A stretch of DNA of 56,642 bases, taken from NCBI RefSeq assembly GCF_900108945.1, contig NZ_FNYE01000049.1:1-56642 (forward strand), in the 5' to 3' direction. Both the position numbers and the translations under genes were made by a program. The notes under the pieces were generated by a model. The model did no database searches and was not told the origin of the DNA. It worked only from the letters and a program-made list of their open reading frames with translations. This document shows, piece by piece, positions 45,243-54,384 of the stretch. The DNA comes from Paraburkholderia diazotrophica (GTDB taxonomy: Bacteria; Pseudomonadota; Gammaproteobacteria; Burkholderiales; Burkholderiaceae). The stretch's first letter is position 1. The number at the start of each line of letters is the position of its first letter.

Positions 45243-45710
45243 ATGAACTGGCTGTCGGAATGCTTTGCGCAAGAGACCAAGACGCTCAACCTCTCCTTGT
45301 GGGTCTATCCACCAGCAGTATTGGGCCCCGACGGGCCGGTCGCCCAGCCTGCGCTGTGCGCTCCCTATCCTGGGATCGAACTTGTCTTTTCTCCGGGGGG
45401 CGTAGTGCACCACGGCGATCGGATCTATGAACTGCCGGCGCGATATGACAGCGTCGGGCCGGTCGGCAACCAATCCCTGCAAACGATGGCAGACGGTTCC
45501 GGGTTCTTTCGGGAAGTCACGATCTATGCGCCTTCGCCTCTTAACCGCGAAGCGGTCATCGTCGTGAACAAAGCGTTTTCATTCACGCCCCTTTTCGCGG
45601 CGGATGGCGCGCCTGGCTTCGTTGGCCAAAGCACGCCTGGCTCTGACGAGTATCTGCGCACCGGGGAGATCAGGCTGCCGTGGCTCTTTTCGGGGTACGT
45701 CAGCATCTGA
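45243..45710 (+). CDS. Unknown protein encoded before PEP synthase
   Basis: 155 residues, soluble, no signal peptide. TGGAGG precedes ATG 45243. Beta-strand-rich, with LNLSLWVYPPAVLGPDGPVAQP, GIELVFSPGGVVHHGDRIYELPARYDS and a C-terminal SGYVSI; no domain is recognised. It lies between the FNR-type promoter at 45138 and ppsA, 45 bases before the latter, with no promoter in between, so the two are almost surely co-transcribed. A role with PEP synthase or in low-oxygen carbon metabolism is possible but unproven. Confidence 0.7.
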   Translation: MNWLSECFAQETKTLNLSLWVYPPAVLGPDGPVAQPALCAPYPGIELVFSPGGVVHHGDRIYELPARYDSVGPVGNQSLQTMADGSGFFREVTIYAPSPLNREAVIVVNKAFSFTPLFAADGAPGFVGQSTPGSDEYLRTGEIRLPWLFSGYVSI

Positions 45711-45755
45711 GTCGACGCAGCCGCGCCGGGTTCACACTAACGCAAGGAGCCGATC

Positions 45756-48191
45756 ATGAACCAGTATGAAGCGCAGGTAATCTGGTTCGACGCGCTACGC
45801 CGAACAGACGTGCCGTCCGTGGGCGGCAAGAACGCGTCGCTGGGCGAGATGGTGGGTTGCCTCTCCGGTAAGGGAATCAGCGTCCCACCGGGCTTCGCGA
45901 CGACGGCGAGCGCATATTGGGAGTTCATCGACTCGAATGGATTGCGGGACACCATTTCGACGGTACTCTCCGAATTCGCAGCAAACCGCCGCTCGCTTGC
46001 CGATACAGGAGAGACGATCCGCCGGGCAATCCTTCGCGGCGAATGGCCTGATCGCACGGCTCAGGCCATCTGCGACGCGTACCTCGAACTGGCGCGCCGA
46101 GTGGGCGTAGACGATGCCGACGTCGCGGTACGCTCCAGCGCGACTGCTGAAGATCTGCCGGACGCGAGCTTTGCAGGCCAGCAGGAAACACTGCTCGCTA
46201 TTCGCGGCCCCCGGGCCTTGATGGATGCATGCCGTCGCTGTTATGCATCGCTGTTCACGGATCGCGCGATCAGTTACCGCGAAGCGAGAGGCTTCGATCA
46301 CATGAAGGTCGCACTGTCGATCGGCGTGCAGCAGATGGTGCGTTCCGATCTCGGCGGTGCGGGCGTCGCTTTTTCGATTGATACGGAAACGGGCTTTGAC
46401 AAGGTCGTTCTGGTCAGCGCGGCATGGGGACTTGGCGAGAACGTCGTGCAGGGCGCTGTCGATCCTGATGAGTATGAGGTGTTCAAACCGCTTCTGATGA
46501 ACACCGACCTTACGCCCATCATCGGCAAGAGGCGCGGCAGCAAGCTAAAAAAGATGGTGTATGCAAAAGGTGGCGCGCATTCGACCAGAAACGTGCCGAC
46601 CTCGAAGGCAGAACGTGCAGCGTTTGTGCTCACTGACCAGGACGTGCTCACGATCGCTCGATGGGCGTGCGAAATCGAGTCGCACTATGGCGAACCGATG
46701 GATATCGAATGGGCGAAGGACGGGATGACCGGGAACATTTTTGTCGTCCAGGCGCGCCCTGAAACGGTCCAGTCGAGACGTGAGGCGACGGCAGTGAAGT
46801 CCTTCCGGTTGTGCTCGGCTGGACGCGAACTGGTCTCTGGCGTGAGCGTCGGCGAGGCGATTGCTGCCGGCAACGTCTGCGTAATTGACCGTCCCGGCGA
46901 GATGGATCGCTTCGTCGACGGATCGGTGCTGGTGACGTCCGCAACAGACCCCGACTGGGTGCCCGTCATGCGACGCGCAGCAGGCATCGTGACCGACCAT
47001 GGCGGCCGCACGTCGCACGCAGCGATCGTCAGCCGGGAACTCGGCCTTCCTGCCATCGTCGGCACGGGCGACGCCACGAGGGTGTTGCACGACGAGCAGG
47101 AAGTGACGGTTTGCTGCGCGCAAGGAGAGGTGGGGCGGGTATTTGAAGGGACTGCGGAATACCGGGTCGAAGAAATCGACTTTTCCGCGATTCCGCGCAC
47201 GCATACCCACGTGATGCTGAACCTCGCGAATCCCGACGCAGCATTGCGCTGGTGGCGCATGCCCGCCGATGGTGTGGGACTGGCGCGAATGGAGTTCGTG
47301 ATCAGCAATCACATCAAGATTCATCCCATGGCGCTCGCTCGCTATGATCAGCTCAACGATCGGGAAGCCGCGCGCACGATCGACGAAATGACGGAAGGAT
47401 ACAGCGACAAGACCGAATATTTCGTCGACCGTTTGTCCTGCGGACTCGGACGCATCGCAGCCGTTTGCTATCCGCGACCTGTGATCGTGCGGCTCAGCGA
47501 CTTCAAGACGAACGAATACGCGCACCTGATCGGAGGTCAGCTTTTCGAGCCTGTCGAGGAGAACCCGATGCTCGGCTTTCGCGGCGCGTCGCGCTACTAC
47601 TCGCCGCGCTATGGTCCGGGCTTTGCGCTCGAATGCCGCGCGCTGAATCGGTTGCGCGTGGAAATGGGCATGAGCAACGTCATCGTCATGGTGCCGTTCT
47701 GCCGGACGCCAGATGAGGCAGACCGCGTTCTCGAAGTAATGGCTGCGAACGGGCTCAAGCGCGGAGAGCAGGGGCTGCAGGTCTACGTGATGTGCGAAAT
47801 TCCGTCGAACGTCATTCTGGCTGAAGCGTTCGCACAGCGCTTCGATGGTTTTTCGATCGGCAGCAACGATCTTACGCAGCTCACGCTCGGCGTCGATCGG
47901 GACTCGGCCGAACTGTCAGCGTTGTTCGACGAGCGCAACGATGCTGTCAGGTGGATGGTCCGCGAGGTTATCAAGCGGGCACATCGCGCGGGCGCAAAGG
48001 TTGGCCTGTGTGGCGAAGCACCGAGCGCGCACCCCGAGTACGCACGCTTCCTCGTGGAATGCGGGATCGATTCGATATCGGTCAGTCCGGACAGCTTCAT
48101 AGCCGTCAAACGGCACGTCGCGCAGGCGGAAGCATCGGACGCCTCGCAGGACTTGCCGGAAACGTCAGCGTTCTCTGCGACAGCGCGGTAG
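45756..48191 (+). CDS. ppsA: Phosphoenolpyruvate synthase
   Basis: 811 residues, the usual size. The N-terminal ATP-grasp domain has VGGKNASLGEM, VAVRSSATAEDLPDASFAGQ and VVQARPETV. The swivelling domain carries the phosphohistidine H421 in TDHGGRTSHAA, the same number as in E. coli PpsA. The C-terminal pyruvate barrel has MLGFRGASRY, FSIGSNDLTQLTLG and the catalytic Cys in GLCGEAPS. It converts pyruvate, ATP and water to PEP, AMP and phosphate. In oxygen-starved cells it may salvage pyruvate into gluconeogenesis; that role is inferred. AAGGAG precedes ATG 45756. Confidence 0.94.
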   Translation: MNQYEAQVIWFDALRRTDVPSVGGKNASLGEMVGCLSGKGISVPPGFATTASAYWEFIDSNGLRDTISTVLSEFAANRRSLADTGETIRRAILRGEWPDRTAQAICDAYLELARRVGVDDADVAVRSSATAEDLPDASFAGQQETLLAIRGPRALMDACRRCYASLFTDRAISYREARGFDHMKVALSIGVQQMVRSDLGGAGVAFSIDTETGFDKVVLVSAAWGLGENVVQGAVDPDEYEVFKPLLMNTDLTPIIGKRRGSKLKKMVYAKGGAHSTRNVPTSKAERAAFVLTDQDVLTIARWACEIESHYGEPMDIEWAKDGMTGNIFVVQARPETVQSRREATAVKSFRLCSAGRELVSGVSVGEAIAAGNVCVIDRPGEMDRFVDGSVLVTSATDPDWVPVMRRAAGIVTDHGGRTSHAAIVSRELGLPAIVGTGDATRVLHDEQEVTVCCAQGEVGRVFEGTAEYRVEEIDFSAIPRTHTHVMLNLANPDAALRWWRMPADGVGLARMEFVISNHIKIHPMALARYDQLNDREAARTIDEMTEGYSDKTEYFVDRLSCGLGRIAAVCYPRPVIVRLSDFKTNEYAHLIGGQLFEPVEENPMLGFRGASRYYSPRYGPGFALECRALNRLRVEMGMSNVIVMVPFCRTPDEADRVLEVMAANGLKRGEQGLQVYVMCEIPSNVILAEAFAQRFDGFSIGSNDLTQLTLGVDRDSAELSALFDERNDAVRWMVREVIKRAHRAGAKVGLCGEAPSAHPEYARFLVECGIDSISVSPDSFIAVKRHVAQAEASDASQDLPETSAFSATAR

Positions 48192-48540
48192 GGCAGCAAG
48201 GACTTCCCTATGCGAAGCGACTCTGCAAAGGCGCACTGAGTATCCTGGTGAGGCTTGAAACATCACAGGTATATCGAATCGACATTTCGAAAGGCTGAAT
48301 GTACTCGCGAGGCGACTCGACGTCGTGTCAGGTGCGGCTTGACCCGACGCCGCGCGATGCCGTCCCGGCGCGCGCGTCAAAAAAGTGGGCACAGTTGAAA
48401 TCTCCTCATGCTCGCCCAGATGGGTCACGAGAAGGCATCTGGGTACAGACGGGCGGCTGAGTCACACCGGCAGCCGGAATGGCGAATTCCCACTCGCCAG
48501 ATGGATCGCGGGTCAACCCGCCAGTGAAAAATATGCGAGA
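48192..48540. other. Intergenic region, nothing convincing
   Basis: About 350 bases between ppsA and the sigma factor relic. I see no FNR-type dyad, no clear terminator and no supported gene. Confidence 0.4.
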
Positions 48541-49921
48541 CCGTGTGCAACGCGCGGACGACATCGCAGAGCGCGTAAGAAACTTCTATCCCTCGTGTCG
48601 CAACAGGGCTATCTGACTCAAGCCGATATCATCGACGAGTTCCCGGACGAGCATACGTCGCCGGGGGCGCTGCAAGGAATGCCTGCCGCGCTCGCGCAGA
48701 TGGGAATCGTTGTGCTCGAGGACGACGCAAAAATGCAGCCAGATGCGGATCGCGCACCGATGGCGGTGATCGATCGCGATGCACTCGACGAAGGCAGCGC
48801 GCTGCTGGAAGATATGGTGCGAGGAGCAAGCGCGTCGACGGATCCTCTCGCCGTTCACGCACGCCGTATGCATGAAGTGCCACTCCTGACTCCCGACGAT
48901 GAAGTGACGCTCGTCAGAGAAATCGAGGCTGCGCGTCATGCCATCCTTTGGGCGCTCGCGTCGTGTCCTGAGGCCGTCGAGGCTCTGATCGTGCATTTGC
49001 ACGTGTCCGCCGACGAAGACGCGAGAGCCGGCAATTGCACTGATATCAGGCAATCGCTCGCCTCGATGCGCGGGGCGTTGCGCAGCAAGGGCGATGAATC
49101 GCGTACCGATAGCAACGCGCGGATGAGGATGATGGAGGCGCTCGGCGAGCATTCGTGTCAGCCGATGCGATCGAGCAAGCGTGCGCGGTAGTGAGGGCGT
49201 TGCGATGCGGCTCGCTCTCGACGGATGCGCTCGCGGCCGTTGCACGCGATCTGCGTGCGGGTCAAGCGAGCCTTTGCACGGCGACGCGCAGAATGCACGA
49301 AGCGAACCTGCACCTCGTCTTGTCGATTGCAAAGAAATACGTAAATCGTGGACTCGAGCTTGCCGGTCTTGTTCAGGAGGGCAATCTTGGGTTGATGCGC
49401 AGTCGATAAGTTTGATTATCGCGAACAATTCGGCTCCCCGTTCATGTCGGTGATCAGTTGCGGCGCGTACAGCGTGTCGAACAGCAGATACTGCAACGTA
49501 CGGGCCGCAAGGCCACATGCGACGAACTGGCCACTGAAAGCGGCTTCGACGAAGCCAGACTCAAGGCGTTACTCGCATTACCCGGTGAACCGGCGTTACT
49601 CGATATGCTGCTCGCGGACGGCGAAGGTGCGCTTCCAGAAATTGTCGAGGACCAGAAAGTTAACGACCACTTGAGATACTTGTCGACGCACGTATGCGTG
49701 ATTGTGTCGGAGCACTGCTGGCTAGTATCGGCCCGACCGACACGGAAGTTTTGCGCCGTCGCCGGTTCGGCATCGGCGGGGGCGCGCCGGAAACCTGCGA
49801 GATGATCGCACGCAGCGCAGGCGCTTCACATATCCGCTCGATGGAGCGCAGAGCACTGGAAGCACTGCGTGCGCACGCGCAAGCGAACGGGGCGCACGTC
49901 TTTCTCGAATCAGGTGTTTGA
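48541..49921 (+). pseudogene. RpoD-like sigma-70 factor, frameshifted and partly deleted
   Basis: Pieces of a primary-type sigma factor appear in order but in changing frames. Region 1.1 reads LSLVSQQGYLTQADIIDEFPDEH. Region 1.2 reads DPLAVHARRMHEVPLLTPDDEVTLVREIEA. Region 2 reads EANLHLVLSIAKKYVNRGLELAGLVQEGNLGLMR, followed by a stop and out-of-frame DKFDYR. Region 3 follows DQLRRVQRVEQQILQRTGRKATCDELA. Region 4 reads IGPTDTEVLRRRRFGIGG...RSMERRALEALRAH. Much of region 2.3-2.4 is missing and several stops intervene, so no working sigma factor can be made. It looks like a former accessory RpoD paralogue. Confidence 0.88.
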
Positions 49922-49940
49922 CAATAGCGTGCTGATCGGC

Positions 49941-49954
49941 TTGATGGAGGTCAA
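49941..49954 (+). promoter_or_regulatory. FNR/ANR-type site upstream of a small unknown gene
   Basis: TTGATGGAGGTCAA, consensus half-sites, with -10 candidate CAATAT at 49977-49982. It starts 20 bases after the end of the sigma factor relic and 77 bases before GTG 50018. Confidence 0.7.
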
Positions 49955-50017
49955 CTGCGTGACTGCCGCCGCCGCGCAATATGGTTCCCGGAAGCCATCG
50001 ACTATCTGGGAGTCCGC

Positions 50018-50311
50018 GTGTACCCATATCATGAACTCGAGCGCGATCTCGCGCACATCAAGTCCGCTATATCGTTGCTCGAGCAGACGGGAGCCTATTT
50101 TTCAGTTAGAAACCCTGTCAGTGATCCAGCGTACTGGCGGGCCAGGCTCAAGGCTACGCTCAGTAACGCAGCGTACGTCGACGTAGCACAGAAGCAGATC
50201 GAGCATCTGCTCAGGCGATTGGATCACCTGCAAACGCGCAAGGCCGACGAACACGCCACCCAGTCTTCCAACCGGTTCGAAATCGAACGGCGTGCTGGCC
50301 GAAGCACTTGA
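50018..50311 (+). CDS. Small helical unknown protein
   Basis: 97 residues from GTG 50018, with GGGAG at good spacing. It is mostly charged helices (ELERDLAHIKSAISLLEQTG..., DVAQKQIEHLLRRLDHLQTRKADEH), possibly coiled coil. No family is recognised. The consensus FNR-type site at 49941 and the ribosome site make it a likely member of the regulon. Confidence 0.55.
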   Translation: MYPYHELERDLAHIKSAISLLEQTGAYFSVRNPVSDPAYWRARLKATLSNAAYVDVAQKQIEHLLRRLDHLQTRKADEHATQSSNRFEIERRAGRST

Positions 50312-50484
50312 CCACGACCAAACGGGCGCCAGTCACCACACGCCGCAGACGCAGTTCCTTCAGATCTATGGCTCAAATGAGGCAACGCCCGACGAATGGA
50401 ATCGGACGGCACCAGAATGAGAGGTTGTTTGACCGCGCTGGAATTCAACACGTGATTGAATGTCCCATGCGGATATCGCAAACG

Positions 50485-50498
50485 CTGATCTGCATCAG
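50485..50498 (+). promoter_or_regulatory. FNR/ANR-type dyad, near-consensus
   Basis: CTGATCTGCATCAG is symmetric with one change in each half-site. -10 candidate CACCAT lies at 50521-50526. The next gene starts at 50585. Confidence 0.5.
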
Positions 50499-50584
50499 TC
50501 TCACAAGGCCATGCATCGCACACCATGAATTCGCTCCGGCTGGCACTTTACCGCGGAACCGTAATGGAAATTATGGAGTACATC

Positions 50585-50827
50585 ATGCATCGCCATCTTC
50601 CCCTTTTCGAGCGGCTGGCATTTTCCGTGGTGACAGCGTCGGCAGTGGTTTGTGCTGCATTTCTGCTCGGCCACCGATATGGCGCGTTCGACGGCACAGC
50701 TCTGACATGGACGTTCAACTTGTGCCTTGACCGCGCCTTGATGTGTCAGGAACCGGCCACACCCGGCGAGAGAGGATGTGGGCTTGCCGTTGGTAACAAC
50801 AACGAATGCGCATCCGCAGTCTGGTAG
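50585..50827 (+). CDS. Small membrane-anchored protein
   Basis: 80 residues. One hydrophobic helix (about 9-28, LAFSVVTASAVVCAAFLLG) is followed by a polar tail with four Cys residues (NLCLDRALMCQEP...RGCGL...NECASA), suggesting an exported, disulfide-bonded or metal-binding tail. ATG 50585 has GGAG six bases upstream; earlier in-frame ATGs at 50564 and 50573 are possible. No family is recognised. Confidence 0.5.
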   Translation: MHRHLPLFERLAFSVVTASAVVCAAFLLGHRYGAFDGTALTWTFNLCLDRALMCQEPATPGERGCGLAVGNNNECASAVW

Positions 50828-50900
50828 CGCCGGCCGATGCTTTCCGTATCCGAAGTTCGAGAAACATCGCGTCCGGTCGGTCAGCGATTGAGTGCACAAG

Positions 50901-51146
50901 TTATCCCGCCAAGAGGTGCCGCACCAGCGCCTCATCGGCATCGCTGCAACTGAAGTCGGACCCACCGATGTCGCGATACACCGGGAAGCGCGCAGCCTTC
51001 ATCTGGTACGCGAGTGCACGCGCTTCGCGCTCAGCGATTTCCGGCTTGAGCAGTCCGGCCAGCACGAGTGCGGCCGACTTGTACGCCGGCGAGTCGTGCT
51101 CCACGTGTCCCGCCGCCACAACTTCAAGTCCGAACAGTCGGTGCAT
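50901..51146 (-). mobile_element. IstB-like fragment of an IS21-family element
   Basis: The minus-strand frame contains LLKPEIAEREARALAYQMKAARFPVYRDIGGSDF followed by EALVRHL, split across two segments typical of the region before the Walker A motif of IstB helper ATPases. The P-loop and the rest are missing, so it is a dead fragment. It abuts an ISL3-type transposase remnant on the other strand. Confidence 0.5.
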
Positions 51147-51497
51147 CTGCAGGAACTGCGGGCCGCCAACCAGCCGTTGTTATGCGTCTACCTGCTGCGC
51201 GACGAACTGAAGCGGCTCTGGTTCTGCCGCAAACCGGCATGGGCGCAAAAGGCATAGGAGCAATGGATCGAACAGGCCCGGCAAAGCAGGATCGCGGCCC
51301 TGCAGCTGTTTGCGCAGCGCCTGCAAGGCTACTGGCATGGAATCCTGGCGCGCTGTCGCCATCCACTCAACGCCAGCGTCGTTGAAGGGATCAACAACAC
51401 CATCAAGGTCATCAAACGTCGCGCTTACGGATACCGCGGCGAGGAGTACTTCTTCCTCAAAATCCGCGCCGCGTTCCCCGGTAATCCTCGACGAACC
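51130..51497 (+). mobile_element. ISL3-family transposase, C-terminal remnant with nonsense mutation
   Basis: About 120 codons of the C-terminal DDE domain of ISL3 transposases: LRAANQPLLCVYLLRDELKRLWF, then RHPLNASVVEGINNTIKVIKRRAYGYRGEEYFFLKIRAAFPG at the end, where the catalytic Glu lies in VVEGINN. A TAG at 51255-51257 interrupts the frame (AQKA-stop-EQW, where the family has Trp). The N-terminal two thirds are absent. Confidence 0.82.
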
Positions 51498-51751
51498 CAA
51501 AAAAAGCCCGGCGAGGCGCCAACCCGGCCGGGCCGAACACATGCCGGCGTCGGGAACCGCCGTACATTTACCCACCGAGAGACATGACGTTTCCCAAAAA
51601 CCGTGTAACGCTTTGCCACCGCGGTTCGAATGAACCGTTTACCGCGAAACGAAATAAGGGGTTGATCGTCAACTGCGCGAGGGTCCGTCGTCGGCGTGCG
51701 ATTTAACCTATGCGCCCGATGGCCTGCTGCGTCACGAGTCGATCAGTCGCT

Positions 51752-52174
51752 CTACGCGTCACAGAACACTACACCGACACCAACGGATCGCCCGCCCAGC
51801 GCGTGTTCGCCTGCTTCGCGCGGGCAGTGGGCGACGGGACGGCACCAGCCGCAGTACACGCGACGCCCGGCGATGTGTCTGCCGCGATCGGCCGCGGTGA
51901 TATGAGCGACCAGCGGCAGTGCATCGACCGCGGCCTTCAGATAGCGCATCAGCAGCGGCCCCGAGGAGAGGGGCGCCTCATGCGCAGAGTCCGCGTCACG
52001 GATCTCGAGTCGATAGCGGTCCCGGGCGGTTGCTCCGTCGAACCGGATCAATATGTTGTAGGGATGACGAGGTTTCTCCGGATGGCAATAACAGAATGAA
52101 AACTGCGTCGTTGCGCCAGCGCCGGTCCCGGCGCCACAGGAAGCGGGCGGATGGTCGTCTCGATGCTGCATCAT
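51752..52174 (-). CDS. Hypothetical protein, uncertain
   Basis: A 140-codon frame. The middle (CYCHPEKPRHPYNILIRFDGATARDRYRLEIRDAD) and C-terminus (RRVYCGWCRP...VGVVFCDA) look protein-like, with several Cys pairs. No ribosome site is evident before ATG 52174 and no family is recognised. It may be a truncated gene between insertion-sequence scars. Confidence 0.35.
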   Translation of the reverse strand: MMQHRDDHPPASCGAGTGAGATTQFSFCYCHPEKPRHPYNILIRFDGATARDRYRLEIRDADSAHEAPLSSGPLLMRYLKAAVDALPLVAHITAADRGRHIAGRRVYCGWCRPVAHCPREAGEHALGGRSVGVGVVFCDA

Positions 52175-52255
52175 TATGTTGCTGTTCCGCTGTAGACAAT
52201 CGGATAAGGGCGATGGCCGTTCTTGAAACGGCTGTGGAATTTTCCGGGCCTACCA

Positions 52256-52300
52256 GCCATGTTGATTGATATGGGTCACAGTAATCCGGAAAAGTGGTCA
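52256..52300. mobile_element. Probable IS21-type terminal repeat scar
   Basis: This segment contains GGGTCACAGTAATCCGGAAA then GTGGTCACGG. The repeated GGTCAC spacing and the CCGGAAA block resemble IS21-family ends. It fits with the IstB fragment 1.1 kb upstream. No full element remains. Confidence 0.4.
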
Positions 52301-52320
52301 CGGCTCTCGTGCGCAGTAAC

Positions 52321-52352
52321 AGCGAGGGGAAGACTGAAGTCTTCCCCTCGCT
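52321..52352. repeat. Perfect 15-bp inverted repeat
   Basis: AGCGAGGGGAAGACT at 52321-52335 is exactly complementary to 52338-52352 with two bases between. There is no T-run on either side, so it is not a typical intrinsic terminator. Confidence 0.85.
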
Positions 52353-52374
52353 ACGGCTATCCAGCCTTCCCAGG

Positions 52375-52819
52375 TTACACGCGAACCCAACCGCGCAACG
52401 GGTCCTGATCTTCACATGTAGGGCCGACCGACAACATGATGCGCATCGACCCGTCGGCGTTGCGGGTACGCTGGGCTCTCAATCTCAATTCGCCAGCGGC
52501 GATCGCCGCTTCGTCGGAAGGCGGTTCGTCCCTGAACATGGGCAACAACGACAGCCAGCCGATGTATTCCGGTTCGGAAACCTCCGCATGCGCAAACCCG
52601 AAGTTCGCCGACGTAGTGAACGTCTGTCGATCCAAAGGCAAGACAGAGCAGATGCTCGCCGTCTATGCCAACGCCAAGCGAAGCAATGACGGGCATCACG
52701 GCTTCAGCCGTCCGGACAAATCCCATCATCAGCGACTTGCTGATCGGACCACGCCATTCATCGATCGCTTTCCGGGCCTCCGGAAGAACGAACAATTCAC
52801 CCGTTGCAATGGTTGTCAT
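52375..52819 (-). pseudogene. Frameshifted hypothetical gene
   Basis: From ATG 52819 one frame gives a plausible N-terminus (MTTIATGELFVLPEARKAIDEWRG... IASLGVGIDGEHLLCLA). Near 52640 the plausible coding moves to another frame: TFTTSANFGFAHAEVSEPEYIGWLSLLPMF...NADGSMRIMLSVGP, ending at 52375. The two halves together would make one protein of about 148 residues. A one-base error or real frameshift explains this. The family is unknown. Confidence 0.4.
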
Positions 52820-53119
52820 CGAGAAGATATGGCCTCCAGAAAAAGGCCATCCGGGAGCGTCGTTTGACGTTCCACGAGTGGCGGAACGTCGAACAACACT
52901 CGGTCGATTTCAGGCGAAAAAGGGCGGTTGTCCAGGCCAATGCTTAACGAGAACAGTACGCAAATCATTTTCCCGCCGCTGTGCTTCACGCGCGTGCCTG
53001 TCAGGTTAGCAACGTGTAGCGAAAAGCATCTCTCGTATGGTAACGGTTAACGTAGGACGACGAACATGTGCGATCATTTTTGGGCGCGTTCAGCGCGAAT
53101 TGAAGACGCGCGTAACCTC
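52820..53119. other. Intergenic region, nothing convincing
   Basis: About 300 bases with no supported gene, dyad or terminator. Confidence 0.35.
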
Positions 53120-54010
53120 TCATTGCGCGGGGCGATCGCTGCGTGCGATCAGGTTTCCCTTCAGCGCGGCACTCATCGGCATGTTGAGATTTGCGCCGCG
53201 CGGCGGAATCGGCGATTCGAACCACTTTGCATACAGGCGCGCGAACTCGCCGCTCTTCATCAGCCGGGTTAGCGTACCGTCGATGAGCCGCTTGAACGCC
53301 GGATCGTCCTTTCGCACCATACACGCGTAAGGCTCAATCTGCAGCGCTTCGCCGACGACTTCCCACGTATCCGGGTCGCCAGCGTTCGCACGTAGCCCGT
53401 AAAGCAGAACATCGTCGAGTGCGAGCGCCGCCGCTCTGTTGTCCGCAACCTCCTTCAGTGCTTCGGCATAATCCTTTGTGAGCACCACGTCGGCTTCGAC
53501 ATGCTGCGCGTCGAGTTGGCGGCGTAAGGCCTTTTCATTGGTGCTGCCGCCGACGGTCGCGACGACCTTATGTGCGAGATCGGAATAGTCACCGATGTGT
53601 GATCCACGTTTGGCCATTAGTCGCGTGCCGGCGTAGAAGTAGTTGGTCGAAAATGTGACATCCTTGCCGCGCGCCGCCGTATTCGTCGTCGATCCGCACT
53701 CCAGGTCAACGGTGCCGTTGACGAGCAACGGAATGCGGTTTTGCCCGGTAACAGGCATGTAGACCGTACGTAGGTCCGGCTTTCGAAGCGCCTTTCGGAC
53801 GTCATCGACAATTGCTTCGGTCACGTCCACCGAAAAGCCAACCGCCTTATGCGGCGTCAGCAGATAACTGAAGGGCACCGCAGATTCCCGATACGAAACG
53901 ACGATCTGATTGGTTCGCGCAATCTTGTCCAACGTCTGCGCGTGAGCGGCCGTCAACGCGGCATGGCCGACAAACAATGCGGCGAGTGCCACAAGGGATC
54001 GATAGATCAT
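53120..54010 (-). CDS. Periplasmic amino acid binding protein (GltI/family 3 type)
   Basis: 296 residues. A signal peptide (about 1-25, AHA-Q) precedes a family 3 solute-binding fold: IVVSYRESAVPFSYL, VGFSVDVTEAIVDDV, VDLECGSTTNTAARGKDVTFSTNYF, and ACMVRKDDPAFKRLIDGTLTRLM, closest in pattern to glutamate/aspartate-binding GltI. No permease or ATPase genes follow, so it is an orphan that must use a transporter elsewhere or serve a sensor. ATG 54010 has GGAGG upstream. The FNR-type site at 54144 with CTATCG (minus, 54117-54122) probably drives it. Confidence 0.88.
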   Translation of the reverse strand: MIYRSLVALAALFVGHAALTAAHAQTLDKIARTNQIVVSYRESAVPFSYLLTPHKAVGFSVDVTEAIVDDVRKALRKPDLRTVYMPVTGQNRIPLLVNGTVDLECGSTTNTAARGKDVTFSTNYFYAGTRLMAKRGSHIGDYSDLAHKVVATVGGSTNEKALRRQLDAQHVEADVVLTKDYAEALKEVADNRAAALALDDVLLYGLRANAGDPDTWEVVGEALQIEPYACMVRKDDPAFKRLIDGTLTRLMKSGEFARLYAKWFESPIPPRGANLNMPMSAALKGNLIARSDRPAQ

Positions 54011-54143
54011 GATGCCTCCAGGTCGGGTATACGCGCCCAGTGGTACGTTCCTGGTACGAGTCGCGGCGGCGCGGTAGGCGGACCGGCACCTGTCATTTCG
54101 GCTCATTCGTAACCCACGATAGGGTCGAATCGACCGTATCCGA

Positions 54144-54157
54144 TTGATTCAGATCAA
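54144..54157 (-). promoter_or_regulatory. FNR/ANR-type site upstream of the GltI-type protein
   Basis: TTGATTCAGATCAA, the canonical consensus, with -10 CTATCG on the minus strand at 54117-54122. The rightward -10 is poor. Confidence 0.75.
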
Positions 54158-54384
54158 CGGCTTCGCTCCCGTTGAAACATCGTCTTCCAATCAGGACTTG
54201 GCCCATCCATCGTGCTTTCGGAAAGAAAGTCGCGTCAACCGGGGCTTGGAATCGTGCGAGCGACCGCAAACGATTGGCTCGATTAACCATTTAGAGAGTG
54301 GGCTTGAGCATCTGAAAGATCTTAAGCGCCCTTGCGCAACGTCTCAGACCGCAGACAGCTAGCGGTTTTTCATCGTGCGACCAA

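Noticed and set aside
46545..47525. 326-codon minus-strand frame inside ppsA
   Set aside because: ppsA is complete and well conserved in sequence motifs; the antisense frame has no start signal or family.
52266..52279. TTGATATGGGTCAC resembles an FNR-type site
   Set aside because: It lies within the IS21-like end scar, has a mismatch, and no gene or -10 follows at the right distance.
54144..54362. 72-codon plus-strand frame starting inside an FNR-type site
   Set aside because: Its start coincides with the dyad, so it would precede any transcript from it; composition is not protein-like.
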